Shown piece by piece: positions 1 to 7,374 of a stretch of 10,773 bases of DNA. Below the pieces are notes generated by a model. It was not told the origin of the DNA and did no database searches. It was given only the letters and a program-made list of their open reading frames with translations. Position 1 is the stretch's first letter, and every line of letters begins with the position of its first letter. Source of the stretch: Planctomycetaceae bacterium. GTDB taxonomy: Bacteria; Planctomycetota; Planctomycetia; Planctomycetales; Planctomycetaceae. A program made the position numbers and the translations under genes. The stretch lies in assembly GCA_015487825.1 (NCBI GenBank), contig WFOZ01000240.1:1-10773 (forward strand), in the 5' to 3' direction.

Positions 1-42
1 ACATAAGCAGTCGGGTTATTTGGAGTCTGTCTTTCGAAACTG

Positions 43-84
43 AAAACGCCCTGCCAGATCTTTCGACCTGACAGGGCGTTTTTT
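43..84. terminator. Bidirectional intrinsic terminator
   Basis: An 11-base perfect stem (AAAACGCCCTG at 43-53, CAGGGCGTTTT at 72-82) is extended inward, past one C/A mismatch, by a CAG/CTG helix. A run of A precedes it and a run of T follows it, so the hairpin with its U-tract forms on either strand. It can end transcription of the leftward gene that stops at 98 and of any rightward gene ending left of the window. Bases 1-42 show no assignable coding sequence. Confidence 0.88.
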
Positions 85-97
85 AGTCACTTCAATA

Positions 98-1042
98 TTA
101 TTTCCCGGCCAGATGAACGGGCGATGGTAGTGGTGGAATCAAACTGTCGTAAGTAGAAGGAACGTGCCGAACAACCTGAGGCACATAGAACCGTGCCGTT
201 CTCGCAATTCGTGTCCGCTGAGGTGCCTGCATGAAGGTAACCTGAGAACTGTCGATCTCGATTGGCGCAGGAACCAGTTGTAATGAAGGCAGCTTTACGC
301 CACCATTTTCTTCGATACCGGTGGGAGCAGGTTTACGTTTTTCAACCGGAATGAGTGGAGCGGTAAGGACTTTCTTTGCTTCCGTTTTTGAACTGACTGG
401 GGGAAGTCCAAACCCATCGAAAGCTGGGGCATCTGTTTTTTCCTCAGCTTTTGTTTTACTTTCTGCCTCTGGTTTTTTGGGGAGTGAGAATCCGTCCGGG
501 TCGGTATTTTTTTCGTCATAATTACTGTTTGGCTTATTCTTTGTGTCAGAGCCATTGGCAGCTTCAGGTTTAATTTCCGGAGCCTTACTTTTGAAAGTTG
601 TCATAGGAGTTGGGGCAGGATTACTGGCAGCAGGAGATGGAGTTGAAGTTGTTCCTGTCGCCGGGGTTGTTCCGGAAGAGCAACCTTGTGTGCAAGTATT
701 GCAACCCGCATAGCAGTTGTTACAACCCGATGGAGCGTAATAGCTGCCGTATGCTGGGTAATACCCGGCCTGATACTGGCTGGTATTGCAGCCTGTGTTA
801 CAAGCGGGCTGGCAAATAGAACCGGGGTAATAGCCGATTCCACTGTAGTAGCTTCGGTAACGGCGTGCGCGGATCGGCCGATAAGCCAGGAAAGCCCCGG
901 TATTACTTCGCAGGGAACCGACCGGCCCGAATATCGCATCGTAGGCCCAGGGAATTACTCCTGCCTGAGAAGTATTGACGGCCCCTAAAACAACGCTGGC
1001 TCCCAAACAGGCCAGCACTAAACTTCGAAAGCTCTTTTTCAT
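98..1042 (-). CDS. Secreted Cys/Tyr-rich protein of unknown function
   Basis: A 314-residue protein that I do not recognise as a named family. I chose the ATG at 1042, not the longer upstream frame, because it gives a classical Sec signal peptide (MKKSFRS, then a hydrophobic core, cleavage probably after SQA at residue 27) and has GGAG 10 bases upstream. The mature part has three zones. Residues 55-121 are rich in Gly, Tyr and Arg and hold eight cysteines, in the spacing C-x2-C-x3-C (78-85) and C-x2-C-x3-C-x2-C-x3-C (107-121). Residues 122-250 are a low-complexity Pro/Thr/Ser then Lys/Glu linker, with the motif DGF-x-LP occurring twice (183-188 and 209-214). The C-terminal part is Pro/Val/Arg-rich. 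Inference: an exported cell-surface or wall-associated protein, possibly disulfide-linked, since planctomycetes are known for cysteine-rich envelope proteins. It is divergent from the phosphotransferase gene, with 216 bases between them, and ends just before the bidirectional terminator. Confidence 0.75.
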   Translation of the reverse strand: MKKSFRSLVLACLGASVVLGAVNTSQAGVIPWAYDAIFGPVGSLRSNTGAFLAYRPIRARRYRSYYSGIGYYPGSICQPACNTGCNTSQYQAGYYPAYGSYYAPSGCNNCYAGCNTCTQGCSSGTTPATGTTSTPSPAASNPAPTPMTTFKSKAPEIKPEAANGSDTKNKPNSNYDEKNTDPDGFSLPKKPEAESKTKAEEKTDAPAFDGFGLPPVSSKTEAKKVLTAPLIPVEKRKPAPTGIEENGGVKLPSLQLVPAPIEIDSSQVTFMQAPQRTRIARTARFYVPQVVRHVPSTYDSLIPPLPSPVHLAGK

Positions 1043-1258
1043 GAGAAATCTTCTCCAAAAAACAATGCCCAAACAGGCCTGCCTGCCACTCACTTTCCTC
1101 CTGAAAGAGCCTGGTCGTATAATAGTATTATGGATGCGCGAATCATTCCGCAGCAATTCACTTCAAAACATGGGAGCTTGAACCTCCCGCCGTTTTGGCA
1201 CACAATGTTTATACTAATCTTGTACACCCGCTAAAACCGTTATGTCAATGATTAAACC

Positions 1259-2305
1259 ATGCTGTCACTACAATCGGATCAGGAAATACGTCACACAATC
1301 GGATTATTTGGCCCAACTTTCCAGCCCGATCAGTGGCCGCCTGCTTCTGTTCACTTCGGATTCAGCGGGGCAGAGGTTTATAAGTTCACTGCCCGAAATG
1401 AAAATTATGCATTGCGGATCTGGCCCTCCATAGAACGTTCCTTACCCAAACTCGAAGCCCTGACAAGACTTCTGGAAGATGTTTACGCAGAAGGCATCAC
1501 TTATGTTGCCCCTGCGATAAGAAAAACAGATGGAACCGTTGCCACTATTTCCAGCTCCGGCAAACTGATCCATATCGAACCCTGGCTTCCCGGGGAACCT
1601 CTCACCACTATCGCTTTATCTGCACAAAGACTAAAAAATACAATGCGGGCGGTTGCTCACCTGCATCTTGCAGCAGCAAAACACATGCCGAGCACGGAAC
1701 ATTTTTCATGGATTCGTCCAGCACATGAAGGAAAATCTCCCAGTCTGAAACATCGACTTGGAAAGTTGGAATATTATCTCAAAACAGGGGTCGCGGATGT
1801 GCAGTCCAGCTTGATGCAGCCGGAGGAGTTAAGAAGCCTTCAGCTTCGCCTGCAGTTGATTTTTCGCTCCCGGGCTGCAAATTTATGGGAGGAACTAAAG
1901 ACTGCAACTCAGTTGAGTTTACCTTTACAGCCGGTATTCAAAGACCTTTGGAGAGAGCATGTTTTATTCACGGAAGATGAAGTCAGCGGGGTAATCGATC
2001 CGGCAGCTTTTGGTACCGATTCAGTTCTCACAGACATAACACGGCTCTTAGGCAGTATTGCCGGGAATAACTGGAAGCTGTGGTCCGATGCAGTAAACAT
2101 TTACCAGGCTGTTCGGCCACTCAACCAGACAGAACAGAAACTGATTGCGGTTTTCGATTATAGCAATTTACTGCTGAGCGCTATCGGCTGTTTCGAGAAC
2201 TGTCTGAAAACGAGTTTACTCAACAATGATTTTTCCAGAAACCGGCAATCCCGATTATCTGCCCGACTGGAAGAATATCTCAACCGACTGGAATCGTATC
2301 AGTAA
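1259..2305 (+). CDS. APH-fold phosphotransferase family protein
   Basis: A 348-residue protein with the layout of the aminoglycoside phosphotransferase/choline kinase (APH) superfamily, ATP-dependent small-molecule kinases of the cytoplasm. Visible landmarks: a short nucleotide-loop-like segment FGFSGAEVYKF (33-43), ALRIWP (51-56) matching the strand with hydrophobic and basic residues of the N-lobe, EPWLPGEPL (107-115) matching the hinge, a catalytic-loop-like KDLWREHVLF (228-237) with D229 as the candidate catalytic aspartate, and VIDPAAFG (245-252) with D247 as the candidate metal ligand. The usual Asn of the H-G-D-x4-N loop is replaced by H234, and HGD itself reads FKD. The substrate cannot be told from sequence, and an antibiotic-resistance role is not supported. 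The start is the first ATG after an in-frame stop at 1253-1255; no clear ribosome binding site precedes it. No terminator follows, but the next gene begins 160 bases on. Confidence 0.8.
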   Translation: MLSLQSDQEIRHTIGLFGPTFQPDQWPPASVHFGFSGAEVYKFTARNENYALRIWPSIERSLPKLEALTRLLEDVYAEGITYVAPAIRKTDGTVATISSSGKLIHIEPWLPGEPLTTIALSAQRLKNTMRAVAHLHLAAAKHMPSTEHFSWIRPAHEGKSPSLKHRLGKLEYYLKTGVADVQSSLMQPEELRSLQLRLQLIFRSRAANLWEELKTATQLSLPLQPVFKDLWREHVLFTEDEVSGVIDPAAFGTDSVLTDITRLLGSIAGNNWKLWSDAVNIYQAVRPLNQTEQKLIAVFDYSNLLLSAIGCFENCLKTSLLNNDFSRNRQSRLSARLEEYLNRLESYQ

Positions 2306-2465
2306 ATAGTCGTAAGATAACGTCCAGGTAACAAAACGCTGCATTAAAAAAGGTTTCTATAGAAGATCTGACTGGGCAGTACAAAGTTTTGAAGCAGGCA
2401 TCTCAGACAGCTTGTATTAAAAAACTTTCTTCTCCACAGGGTGACCATTTATCCGAGGCAGGCTG

Positions 2466-3239
2466 ATGAAAAATGTAATTGAAATATTAGCCATCGCCAT
2501 TCTCTTTTTGGGCTCCAACCTGATGGCACAGGAGCAGGGCTGGGGATCGGTTTCGGGAAGAATTGTCGTTGAAGGCACTCCTCCTGTTATGCCCGATCTT
2601 GTCGCCAAAGGTGCCGCTGTCTGTGCAGTGAAAGCGATTCCCGATGAAAGCGTTATCGTTGGAAAAAACGGTGGGCTGAAAAACTGTTTTGTCTATCTTT
2701 GTCAACGACGTGGAATGCCACAAATTCATCCCGATCTGAAGAAATCGGCCCGGAAAAAAATCGAACTCAAAATTGAAGGGTGTCGATACGTACCTCATGC
2801 ACTTATCGTAAGAACGGATCAGCTCATCAACTGTTTTTCAAATGATATTTTCGAGCATTCGCTCCATACATTTCCTCTTCGTAATGATGGAATGAACCTT
2901 TTGATGCCCGCTCAGATTTTGAGAAACCGGCATCAAAATAATATTGAATTGAAATTTTCTCTCGCTGAGCCATTGCCAATGACAGTTTCCTGCGATCTAC
3001 ATCCGTGGATGTCCGCCAGGTTATTTGTTGTCAATCATCCGTATGCTGTTCTCACCGATGAAAATGGGAACTTCATGATAAAAAACCTTCCCGCAAAAAC
3101 GGTAACGCTTCGCATCTGGCACGAAATTCCCGGCTATATCAAAATGAACGGCGAGCGGGATATTGAACTAAATGTTCCTGATGGAAATACAGTATCACTG
3201 GGGACAATAAATATACTTGCCACAAAGTTGACACCGTAA
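2466..3239 (+). CDS. Secreted cupredoxin-like protein with carboxypeptidase-regulatory-like C-terminus
   Basis: A 257-residue exported protein. It starts with a Sec signal peptide (hydrophobic residues 5-20, likely cut near LMA/QE at 21-22), and GAGG lies 7 bases before the ATG. The middle is cupredoxin-like: SNDIFEHSLHTF (125-136) supplies the upstream histidine ligand (H131 or H134), and SCDLHPWM (175-182) supplies C176, H179 and M182, the His-Cys-His-Met set of a type-1 blue copper centre. The tail VLTDENGNFMIKNLP followed by RIWHE (195-220) is the beta-sandwich pattern of carboxypeptidase-regulatory-like domains. This arrangement matches planctomycete proteins often annotated as methylamine-utilisation or plastocyanin-like. 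The likely role is periplasmic electron transfer or copper binding; the partner is unknown. Five further cysteines (53, 74, 79, 106, 123) could form disulfides. It could be co-transcribed with the phosphotransferase, but the 160-base gap makes this uncertain. Confidence 0.78.
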   Translation: MKNVIEILAIAILFLGSNLMAQEQGWGSVSGRIVVEGTPPVMPDLVAKGAAVCAVKAIPDESVIVGKNGGLKNCFVYLCQRRGMPQIHPDLKKSARKKIELKIEGCRYVPHALIVRTDQLINCFSNDIFEHSLHTFPLRNDGMNLLMPAQILRNRHQNNIELKFSLAEPLPMTVSCDLHPWMSARLFVVNHPYAVLTDENGNFMIKNLPAKTVTLRIWHEIPGYIKMNGERDIELNVPDGNTVSLGTINILATKLTP

Positions 3240-3320
3240 AGTCGCTCAAACAGATATTGTCTGGTCAATACCTATTTTCATTGTCGCCTGTTGATATTTG
3301 TTCTTCCTTATACGTTTTGG

Positions 3321-3342
3321 TGCATCACTGATTTCTGATGCA
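3321..3342 (+). repeat. Inverted repeat upstream of gap, 7-bp arms
   Basis: TGCATCA (3321-3327) and TGATGCA (3336-3342) are perfect complements around an 8-base loop. Without a U-tract it is not a standard terminator. It could be an operator half-site pair, a processing hairpin for the upstream transcript, or chance. Confidence 0.35.
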
Positions 3343-3604
3343 AGTCGGCCTGCGTGTAGCAACTCGTGGAATCAAAGTGAGTTACGGAGTAATTTTCCTT
3401 TCTGCTTTAATCGGTATACAGCGGAATAAAGTTGGATCGTAACTCTCTGCAGGCAATTGAGTGTTTCCTGTTCATGGTGCTTTGCGATGAGGATGACTCA
3501 TTTGAAGGTCTGCTTGAAATAATCAGATCGACATCTGCTGATGAAGAAAATGTCAAAAGAACTTACACGCTGGACAGGCAGAAAATACGATGTAATACTG
3601 TCTG

Positions 3605-4674
<1,070 letters not shown>

Positions 4675-4739
4675 CCGTCAGGCAGTTTTGAGTCTTAAAA
4701 CACCTTCTTACCAGACTCTACGCTGCTGCTGATTTTATT

Positions 4740-4785
4740 CTCCGCCCGAGTTACTCTGTTTGAGAGACTCAGGCGGAGTTTTTTT
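4740..4785 (+). terminator. gap: Intrinsic terminator of gap
   Basis: CTCCGCC (4740-4746) pairs with GGCGGAG (4772-4778). Beyond a C/A mismatch, GAGT (4748-4751) pairs with ACTC (4767-4770). Seven T residues follow at 4779-4785. On the opposite strand the hairpin is followed by A-rich sequence, so it works mainly for the rightward gap transcript. It sits 65 bases after the gap stop codon and faces the convergent gene ending at 4839. Confidence 0.92.
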
Positions 4786-4838
4786 ACAGCCCTCGGATTC
4801 CCCCCTCCGGCTAAAGCATCTTCACGGCAGCTGCCAGC

Positions 4839-5186
4839 TCATTTCCCCCGAATTTCACGAATCGTTTCTGCGGTGGGTGGTTTTCGTGGACCGGTCTGTG
4901 AAATCGGATTCCGTTTTTTGACTTTGTAAGTCACCTTCTTTTTTCGTTTGGCCTGAGAAATAGCCTGGAGTTCAGCAAGAATGTTTAAGGTTGGTCGGCG
5001 CAGCAGGCCCAGCATCACTGCAATTCCCAGATAAATCCCGACAATAATCAACATGGGATATCGCATATCTTTGCTGAAGGGAGTTGCAATTGCCAGACAG
5101 GCTACAAACCCACCAAACAAAACCAGCGTTGTTGCAATGAGTGGCGTTCGAGATCGATCAACTCGAAATGTTTTGCGTCCGGACAT
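4839..5186 (-). CDS. Small two-helix membrane protein, unknown function
   Basis: A 115-residue protein that I do not recognise. It has a basic N-terminus (residues 1-14), two hydrophobic segments likely to span the membrane (about 15-34 and 44-62), a short amphipathic stretch, and then a strongly basic cytoplasmic-type tail (79-115) with KAKRKKK-like runs and several prolines. By the positive-inside rule both ends would be cytoplasmic with a short outside loop. The start ATG is preceded by GGTGAG only 2-3 bases away, a weak ribosome binding site. It is convergent with gap. The tail could bind nucleic acid or acidic lipids, but this is inference only. Confidence 0.65.
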   Translation of the reverse strand: MSGRKTFRVDRSRTPLIATTLVLFGGFVACLAIATPFSKDMRYPMLIIVGIYLGIAVMLGLLRRPTLNILAELQAISQAKRKKKVTYKVKKRNPISQTGPRKPPTAETIREIRGK

Positions 5187-5345
5187 TTCTCACCGATATG
5201 CAGGAGGAAAGGATATACTCAGCGTTCAGACTTGCCGACTACATATTAACCATTTGAGCGAGAAAAGAAAACAGGCAGATTTGTAGTTCATCCGAAAAAT
5301 AAGTGCTTCCGGATTGTTCCTACCCCGAATTATAAACGAGCAAAG

Positions 5346-5419
5346 CAGCCGGAGTGAGCTGGCGTGCGGTTCATGTGACGATGCGGGCAACCGTGGGCTG
5401 ATGCCCAACGCAACGGCTG
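5346..5419. repeat. Nested palindromic intergenic element downstream of the DUF1501 gene
   Basis: Several complementary blocks nest in 74 bases: CAGCCG (5346-5351) with CGGCTG (5414-5419), GCGT (5362-5365) with ACGC (5408-5411), CGGTT (5367-5371) with AACCG (5389-5393), and GGGC (5395-5398) with GCCC (5403-5406) around a TGAT loop. Together they can draw a branched structure. On the leftward strand it lies 15 bases after the DUF1501 stop and could act as a 3' stabiliser or a factor-dependent terminator. The look is that of planctomycete intergenic palindromic repeats with a GTGGGCT-type core; that resemblance is from memory. The remainder of 5187-5433 shows nothing else that I can assign. Confidence 0.45.
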
Positions 5420-5433
5420 ATGAATTATCCAGG

Positions 5434-6882
5434 CTAAGCCAGAATATCTGTGAGGACACGCCCATGTACATCGGTTAATCGATTGTCTCGACCGCCGTAA
5501 CGGTAGGTGAGAGCTTCGTGATTGATACCCATCTGATGCAGAATTGTGGCGTGGATGTCGTGGATATCGGCTTTGTTCTCCACGACTGAATTACCGAATT
5601 CATCGGTATGGCCATAAGCGATTCCACCTTTGAAACCGCCCCCCGCCATGAACAGGGAATAACCATTAACATGATGATCGCGCCCGCAAGTGGGAGTCAC
5701 TTTCGGAGTGTGAGGCGTGCGGCCCATTTCCCCCGCCCATATGACGATGGTTTCATCCAAAAGACCGCGCTGTTTGAGATCGGTTATCAACGCAGCAACG
5801 GATTGATCTGTAATCAGCGAATTCTTTTCATGATTCTTCCTGATTAACCCGTGCTGATCCCACGGAGAATTATTCCCATCAAAACTGGGGCAGGTGATTT
5901 CAATAAAACGGACACCCGCTTCGACAAGGCGACGGGCTCGCAGCGCCTGAGTCGCATAATGTTGCTGGTATTGATCGGCGGAATCGACACCATAAAGTTT
6001 TTGAATATGCTTTGGCTCTCTGCTTATATCTGCAACTTCAGGGATTGTGCTTTGCATGCGATACGCAGTTTCATAATTTGCGATGGCTCCTTCAATCGCC
6101 AGAGGGTCTGCTGTCTGCCTGGCGAATTCCCGATCCTGATCGGCAAGCAGTGCCAGTTTTCGTTGTTGCAGTTCCGATGAATCTGAAGGGACAATGTTAT
6201 CAACGGGAACTCCTTTCGCACGCAGCATGGTTGCCTGATGACTGGCCGGAAGAAACGAACTGCCAAAATTTTCCAGTCCGCCATTGGGGACCCAGTCGTT
6301 GTTAAGAAGCATGTAGCCGGGAAGATTTCGGTTTTCGCTTCCCAGACCGTAAGAAATCCATGCGCCGATACTGGGAGCCTGACCGAGAATACGTCCGGTA
6401 TGAAGCAGAAGATTCTGATTTCCGTGAAGCGGGAGCTCTCCAACCATCGAACGTACGACACAGAGCTCATCTGCCACCTGGGCGATGTACGGAAACAGAT
6501 CACTTACCCACAATCCACTTTTTCCACGTTGTTGAAACTTCCAGGGGCTCCCAAACCAGACACGGCCGGCACTGGATTGAGATCGTTTGGAGACCGCACT
6601 TTCGCCAATTGGCTTGCCTTCATGTTTCTTCAGCATTGGCTTGGGGTCAAAAGTATCCACATGGCTCGGTCCACCATCCATAAAGCAAAAAATAATATTT
6701 TTTGCGCGAGCCGGAAAACGGGTTCCTGAACCAGAAGTTCCACCACACAGGGCATCTCGGGAAAGCATTCCGCCCAATGTGAGCCATCCCAAACCGGCAG
6801 GCATGCTTTTCAGAAAATTACGTCGTAATAAATTACCGATGAGCTGATTGCCGCGATGCGAAAAGCCTGGTGTTTTTTTCAT
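5434..6882 (-). CDS. DUF1501 family protein, Tat-exported
   Basis: A 482-residue member of DUF1501, a family related in fold to sulfatases and alkaline phosphatases and hugely expanded in planctomycetes; no member's reaction is firmly established to my knowledge. A twin-arginine signal is seen at LLRRNFLKS (18-26) followed by a hydrophobic, Gly-rich segment (27-40). Family landmarks are all present: FMDGGPSHVDTFDPKP (67-82), the first metal-site-like motif; SMVGELPLHGN (145-155); CPSFDGNNSPWDQHG (331-345); GEMGRTP (384-390); GRDHH (400-404); MAGGGFKGG (412-420); and the C-terminal DIHATILHQMGINHEALTYRYGGRD (439-466, broken here by short omissions). Length is typical and nothing looks truncated. 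Planctomycete DUF1501 genes usually follow a DUF1549/DUF1553 (cytochrome-like) partner; none lies within the window, so this copy appears solitary. A 39-base inverted repeat lies about 75 bases upstream of the start. Confidence 0.93.
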   Translation of the reverse strand: MKKTPGFSHRGNQLIGNLLRRNFLKSMPAGLGWLTLGGMLSRDALCGGTSGSGTRFPARAKNIIFCFMDGGPSHVDTFDPKPMLKKHEGKPIGESAVSKRSQSSAGRVWFGSPWKFQQRGKSGLWVSDLFPYIAQVADELCVVRSMVGELPLHGNQNLLLHTGRILGQAPSIGAWISYGLGSENRNLPGYMLLNNDWVPNGGLENFGSSFLPASHQATMLRAKGVPVDNIVPSDSSELQQRKLALLADQDREFARQTADPLAIEGAIANYETAYRMQSTIPEVADISREPKHIQKLYGVDSADQYQQHYATQALRARRLVEAGVRFIEITCPSFDGNNSPWDQHGLIRKNHEKNSLITDQSVAALITDLKQRGLLDETIVIWAGEMGRTPHTPKVTPTCGRDHHVNGYSLFMAGGGFKGGIAYGHTDEFGNSVVENKADIHDIHATILHQMGINHEALTYRYGGRDNRLTDVHGRVLTDILA

Positions 6883-6955
6883 CGTTCCACTCGAACTTGT
6901 TGAAAAATAAAGGCAATGTTTTTTTAGGAACTTCTTTTAAGCATACTTCAATGTA

Positions 6956-6994
6956 ACTGAGATGAAACAGAATTTCTACCTGATTCATCTCAGT
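6956..6994. repeat. Perfect 11-bp inverted repeat upstream of the DUF1501 gene
   Basis: ACTGAGATGAA (6956-6966) and TTCATCTCAGT (6984-6994) are perfect reverse complements around a 17-base spacer, 74 bases upstream of the DUF1501 start. No T-run follows on either strand, so a terminator is unlikely. An operator for a dimeric regulator or a 5'-leader hairpin are the reasonable readings. The rest of 6883-7007 is AT-rich without an assignable gene. Confidence 0.5.
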
Positions 6995-7007
6995 GTGTTG
7001 TATTAAC

Positions 7008-7096
7008 CCCAGCACGGCTGGTTCATTCTGATAGCCGTAACCAAACTGATATTTTTCTGAAATTGGCGAGCCGTTCGCAAACTTTTACCGTTAGTA
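7008..7096 (+). repeat. Left arm of the 89-bp inverted repeat flanking the DUF3500 gene
   Basis: This 89-base segment matches the reverse complement of 8673-8761 at 81 of 89 positions by direct comparison. The outer 51 bases are identical; all eight differences fall in the inner 38. It begins CCCAGCACGGCTGG, which itself can fold as CCAGC-ACG-GCTGG. No protein can be assigned. No target-site duplication is evident outside the two arms. Confidence 0.9.
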
Positions 7097-7102
7097 ATAC
7101 AG

Positions 7103-7298
7103 GTAACTATTCAGTGATGGGTGGCTGGGGACAAATTGTCGGAAGTGTTGTGAGCAATTTGACAAGACGGCTGGTGACAATTTGCCCCCAGATACAATCA
7201 GGTTTCCAGTTCTGGGGGCAGATTGAGTGGATGTTTTCCGAACATTCAGACTTTTCAAATAACAATCTGTCCCCAGCCACCCTTTGCTGAGCAGTTAC
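7103..7298. mobile_element. MITE-like palindromic element, copy 1
   Basis: A 196-base imperfect palindrome without a convincing gene. Terminal inverted repeats of about 38 bases begin GTAACT and contain a perfect 15-base block, GGGTGGCTGGGGACA (7119-7133) with its complement at 7268-7282, followed by ATTGT on both sides. An inner stem pairs 7181-7192 (TTTGCCCCCAGA) with 7211-7222 (TCTGGGGGCAGA). The two inner arms sit nearly symmetrically, 78 and 76 bases from the ends. A diverged second copy lies at 10551-10739 in the same orientation. No transposase and no clear target duplication were seen, so mobilisation would be in trans. It begins 6 bases after the left 89-base arm and lies downstream of the DUF3500 gene, where its hairpins could also end that transcript. 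Confidence 0.75.
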
Positions 7299-7374
7299 AA
7301 CCATAGACAGGAAATTTACCTTCCAGTTTAACGAGGGAGGCGTTGTCTGTTAATTGAAGTCCCCCTGTTCGAAA

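Noticed and set aside
1043..1156. 38-codon upstream extension of the leftward Cys-rich gene
   Set aside because: The internal ATG at 1042 gives a proper signal peptide and has a ribosome binding site. The extension is Arg-rich and would bury the signal peptide.
1219..1248. Leftward TTGACA (1243-1248) with TACAAG 18 bases on (1219-1224), and a TATAAT at 1118-1123, as promoters in the divergent spacer
   Set aside because: The first has a good -35 but a poor -10 and a leader of about 170 bases. The second has no matching -35 on either strand. Neither is firm enough to annotate.
5329..5334. TATAAT on the leftward strand as a promoter for the small membrane protein gene
   Set aside because: No -35-like hexamer sits at 16-18 bases, and the leader would be over 130 bases.
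5608..6847. Several rightward open frames opposite the DUF1501 gene
   Set aside because: They overlap one another and a complete, well-conserved leftward gene, and show no domain of their own.
7107..7304. Short leftward open frame across MITE-like copy 1, with similar frames across copy 2 (10531-10755)
   Set aside because: The frames exist because the repeat lacks stops on that strand. The shared residues follow the repeated DNA, and start sites and ends differ between copies.
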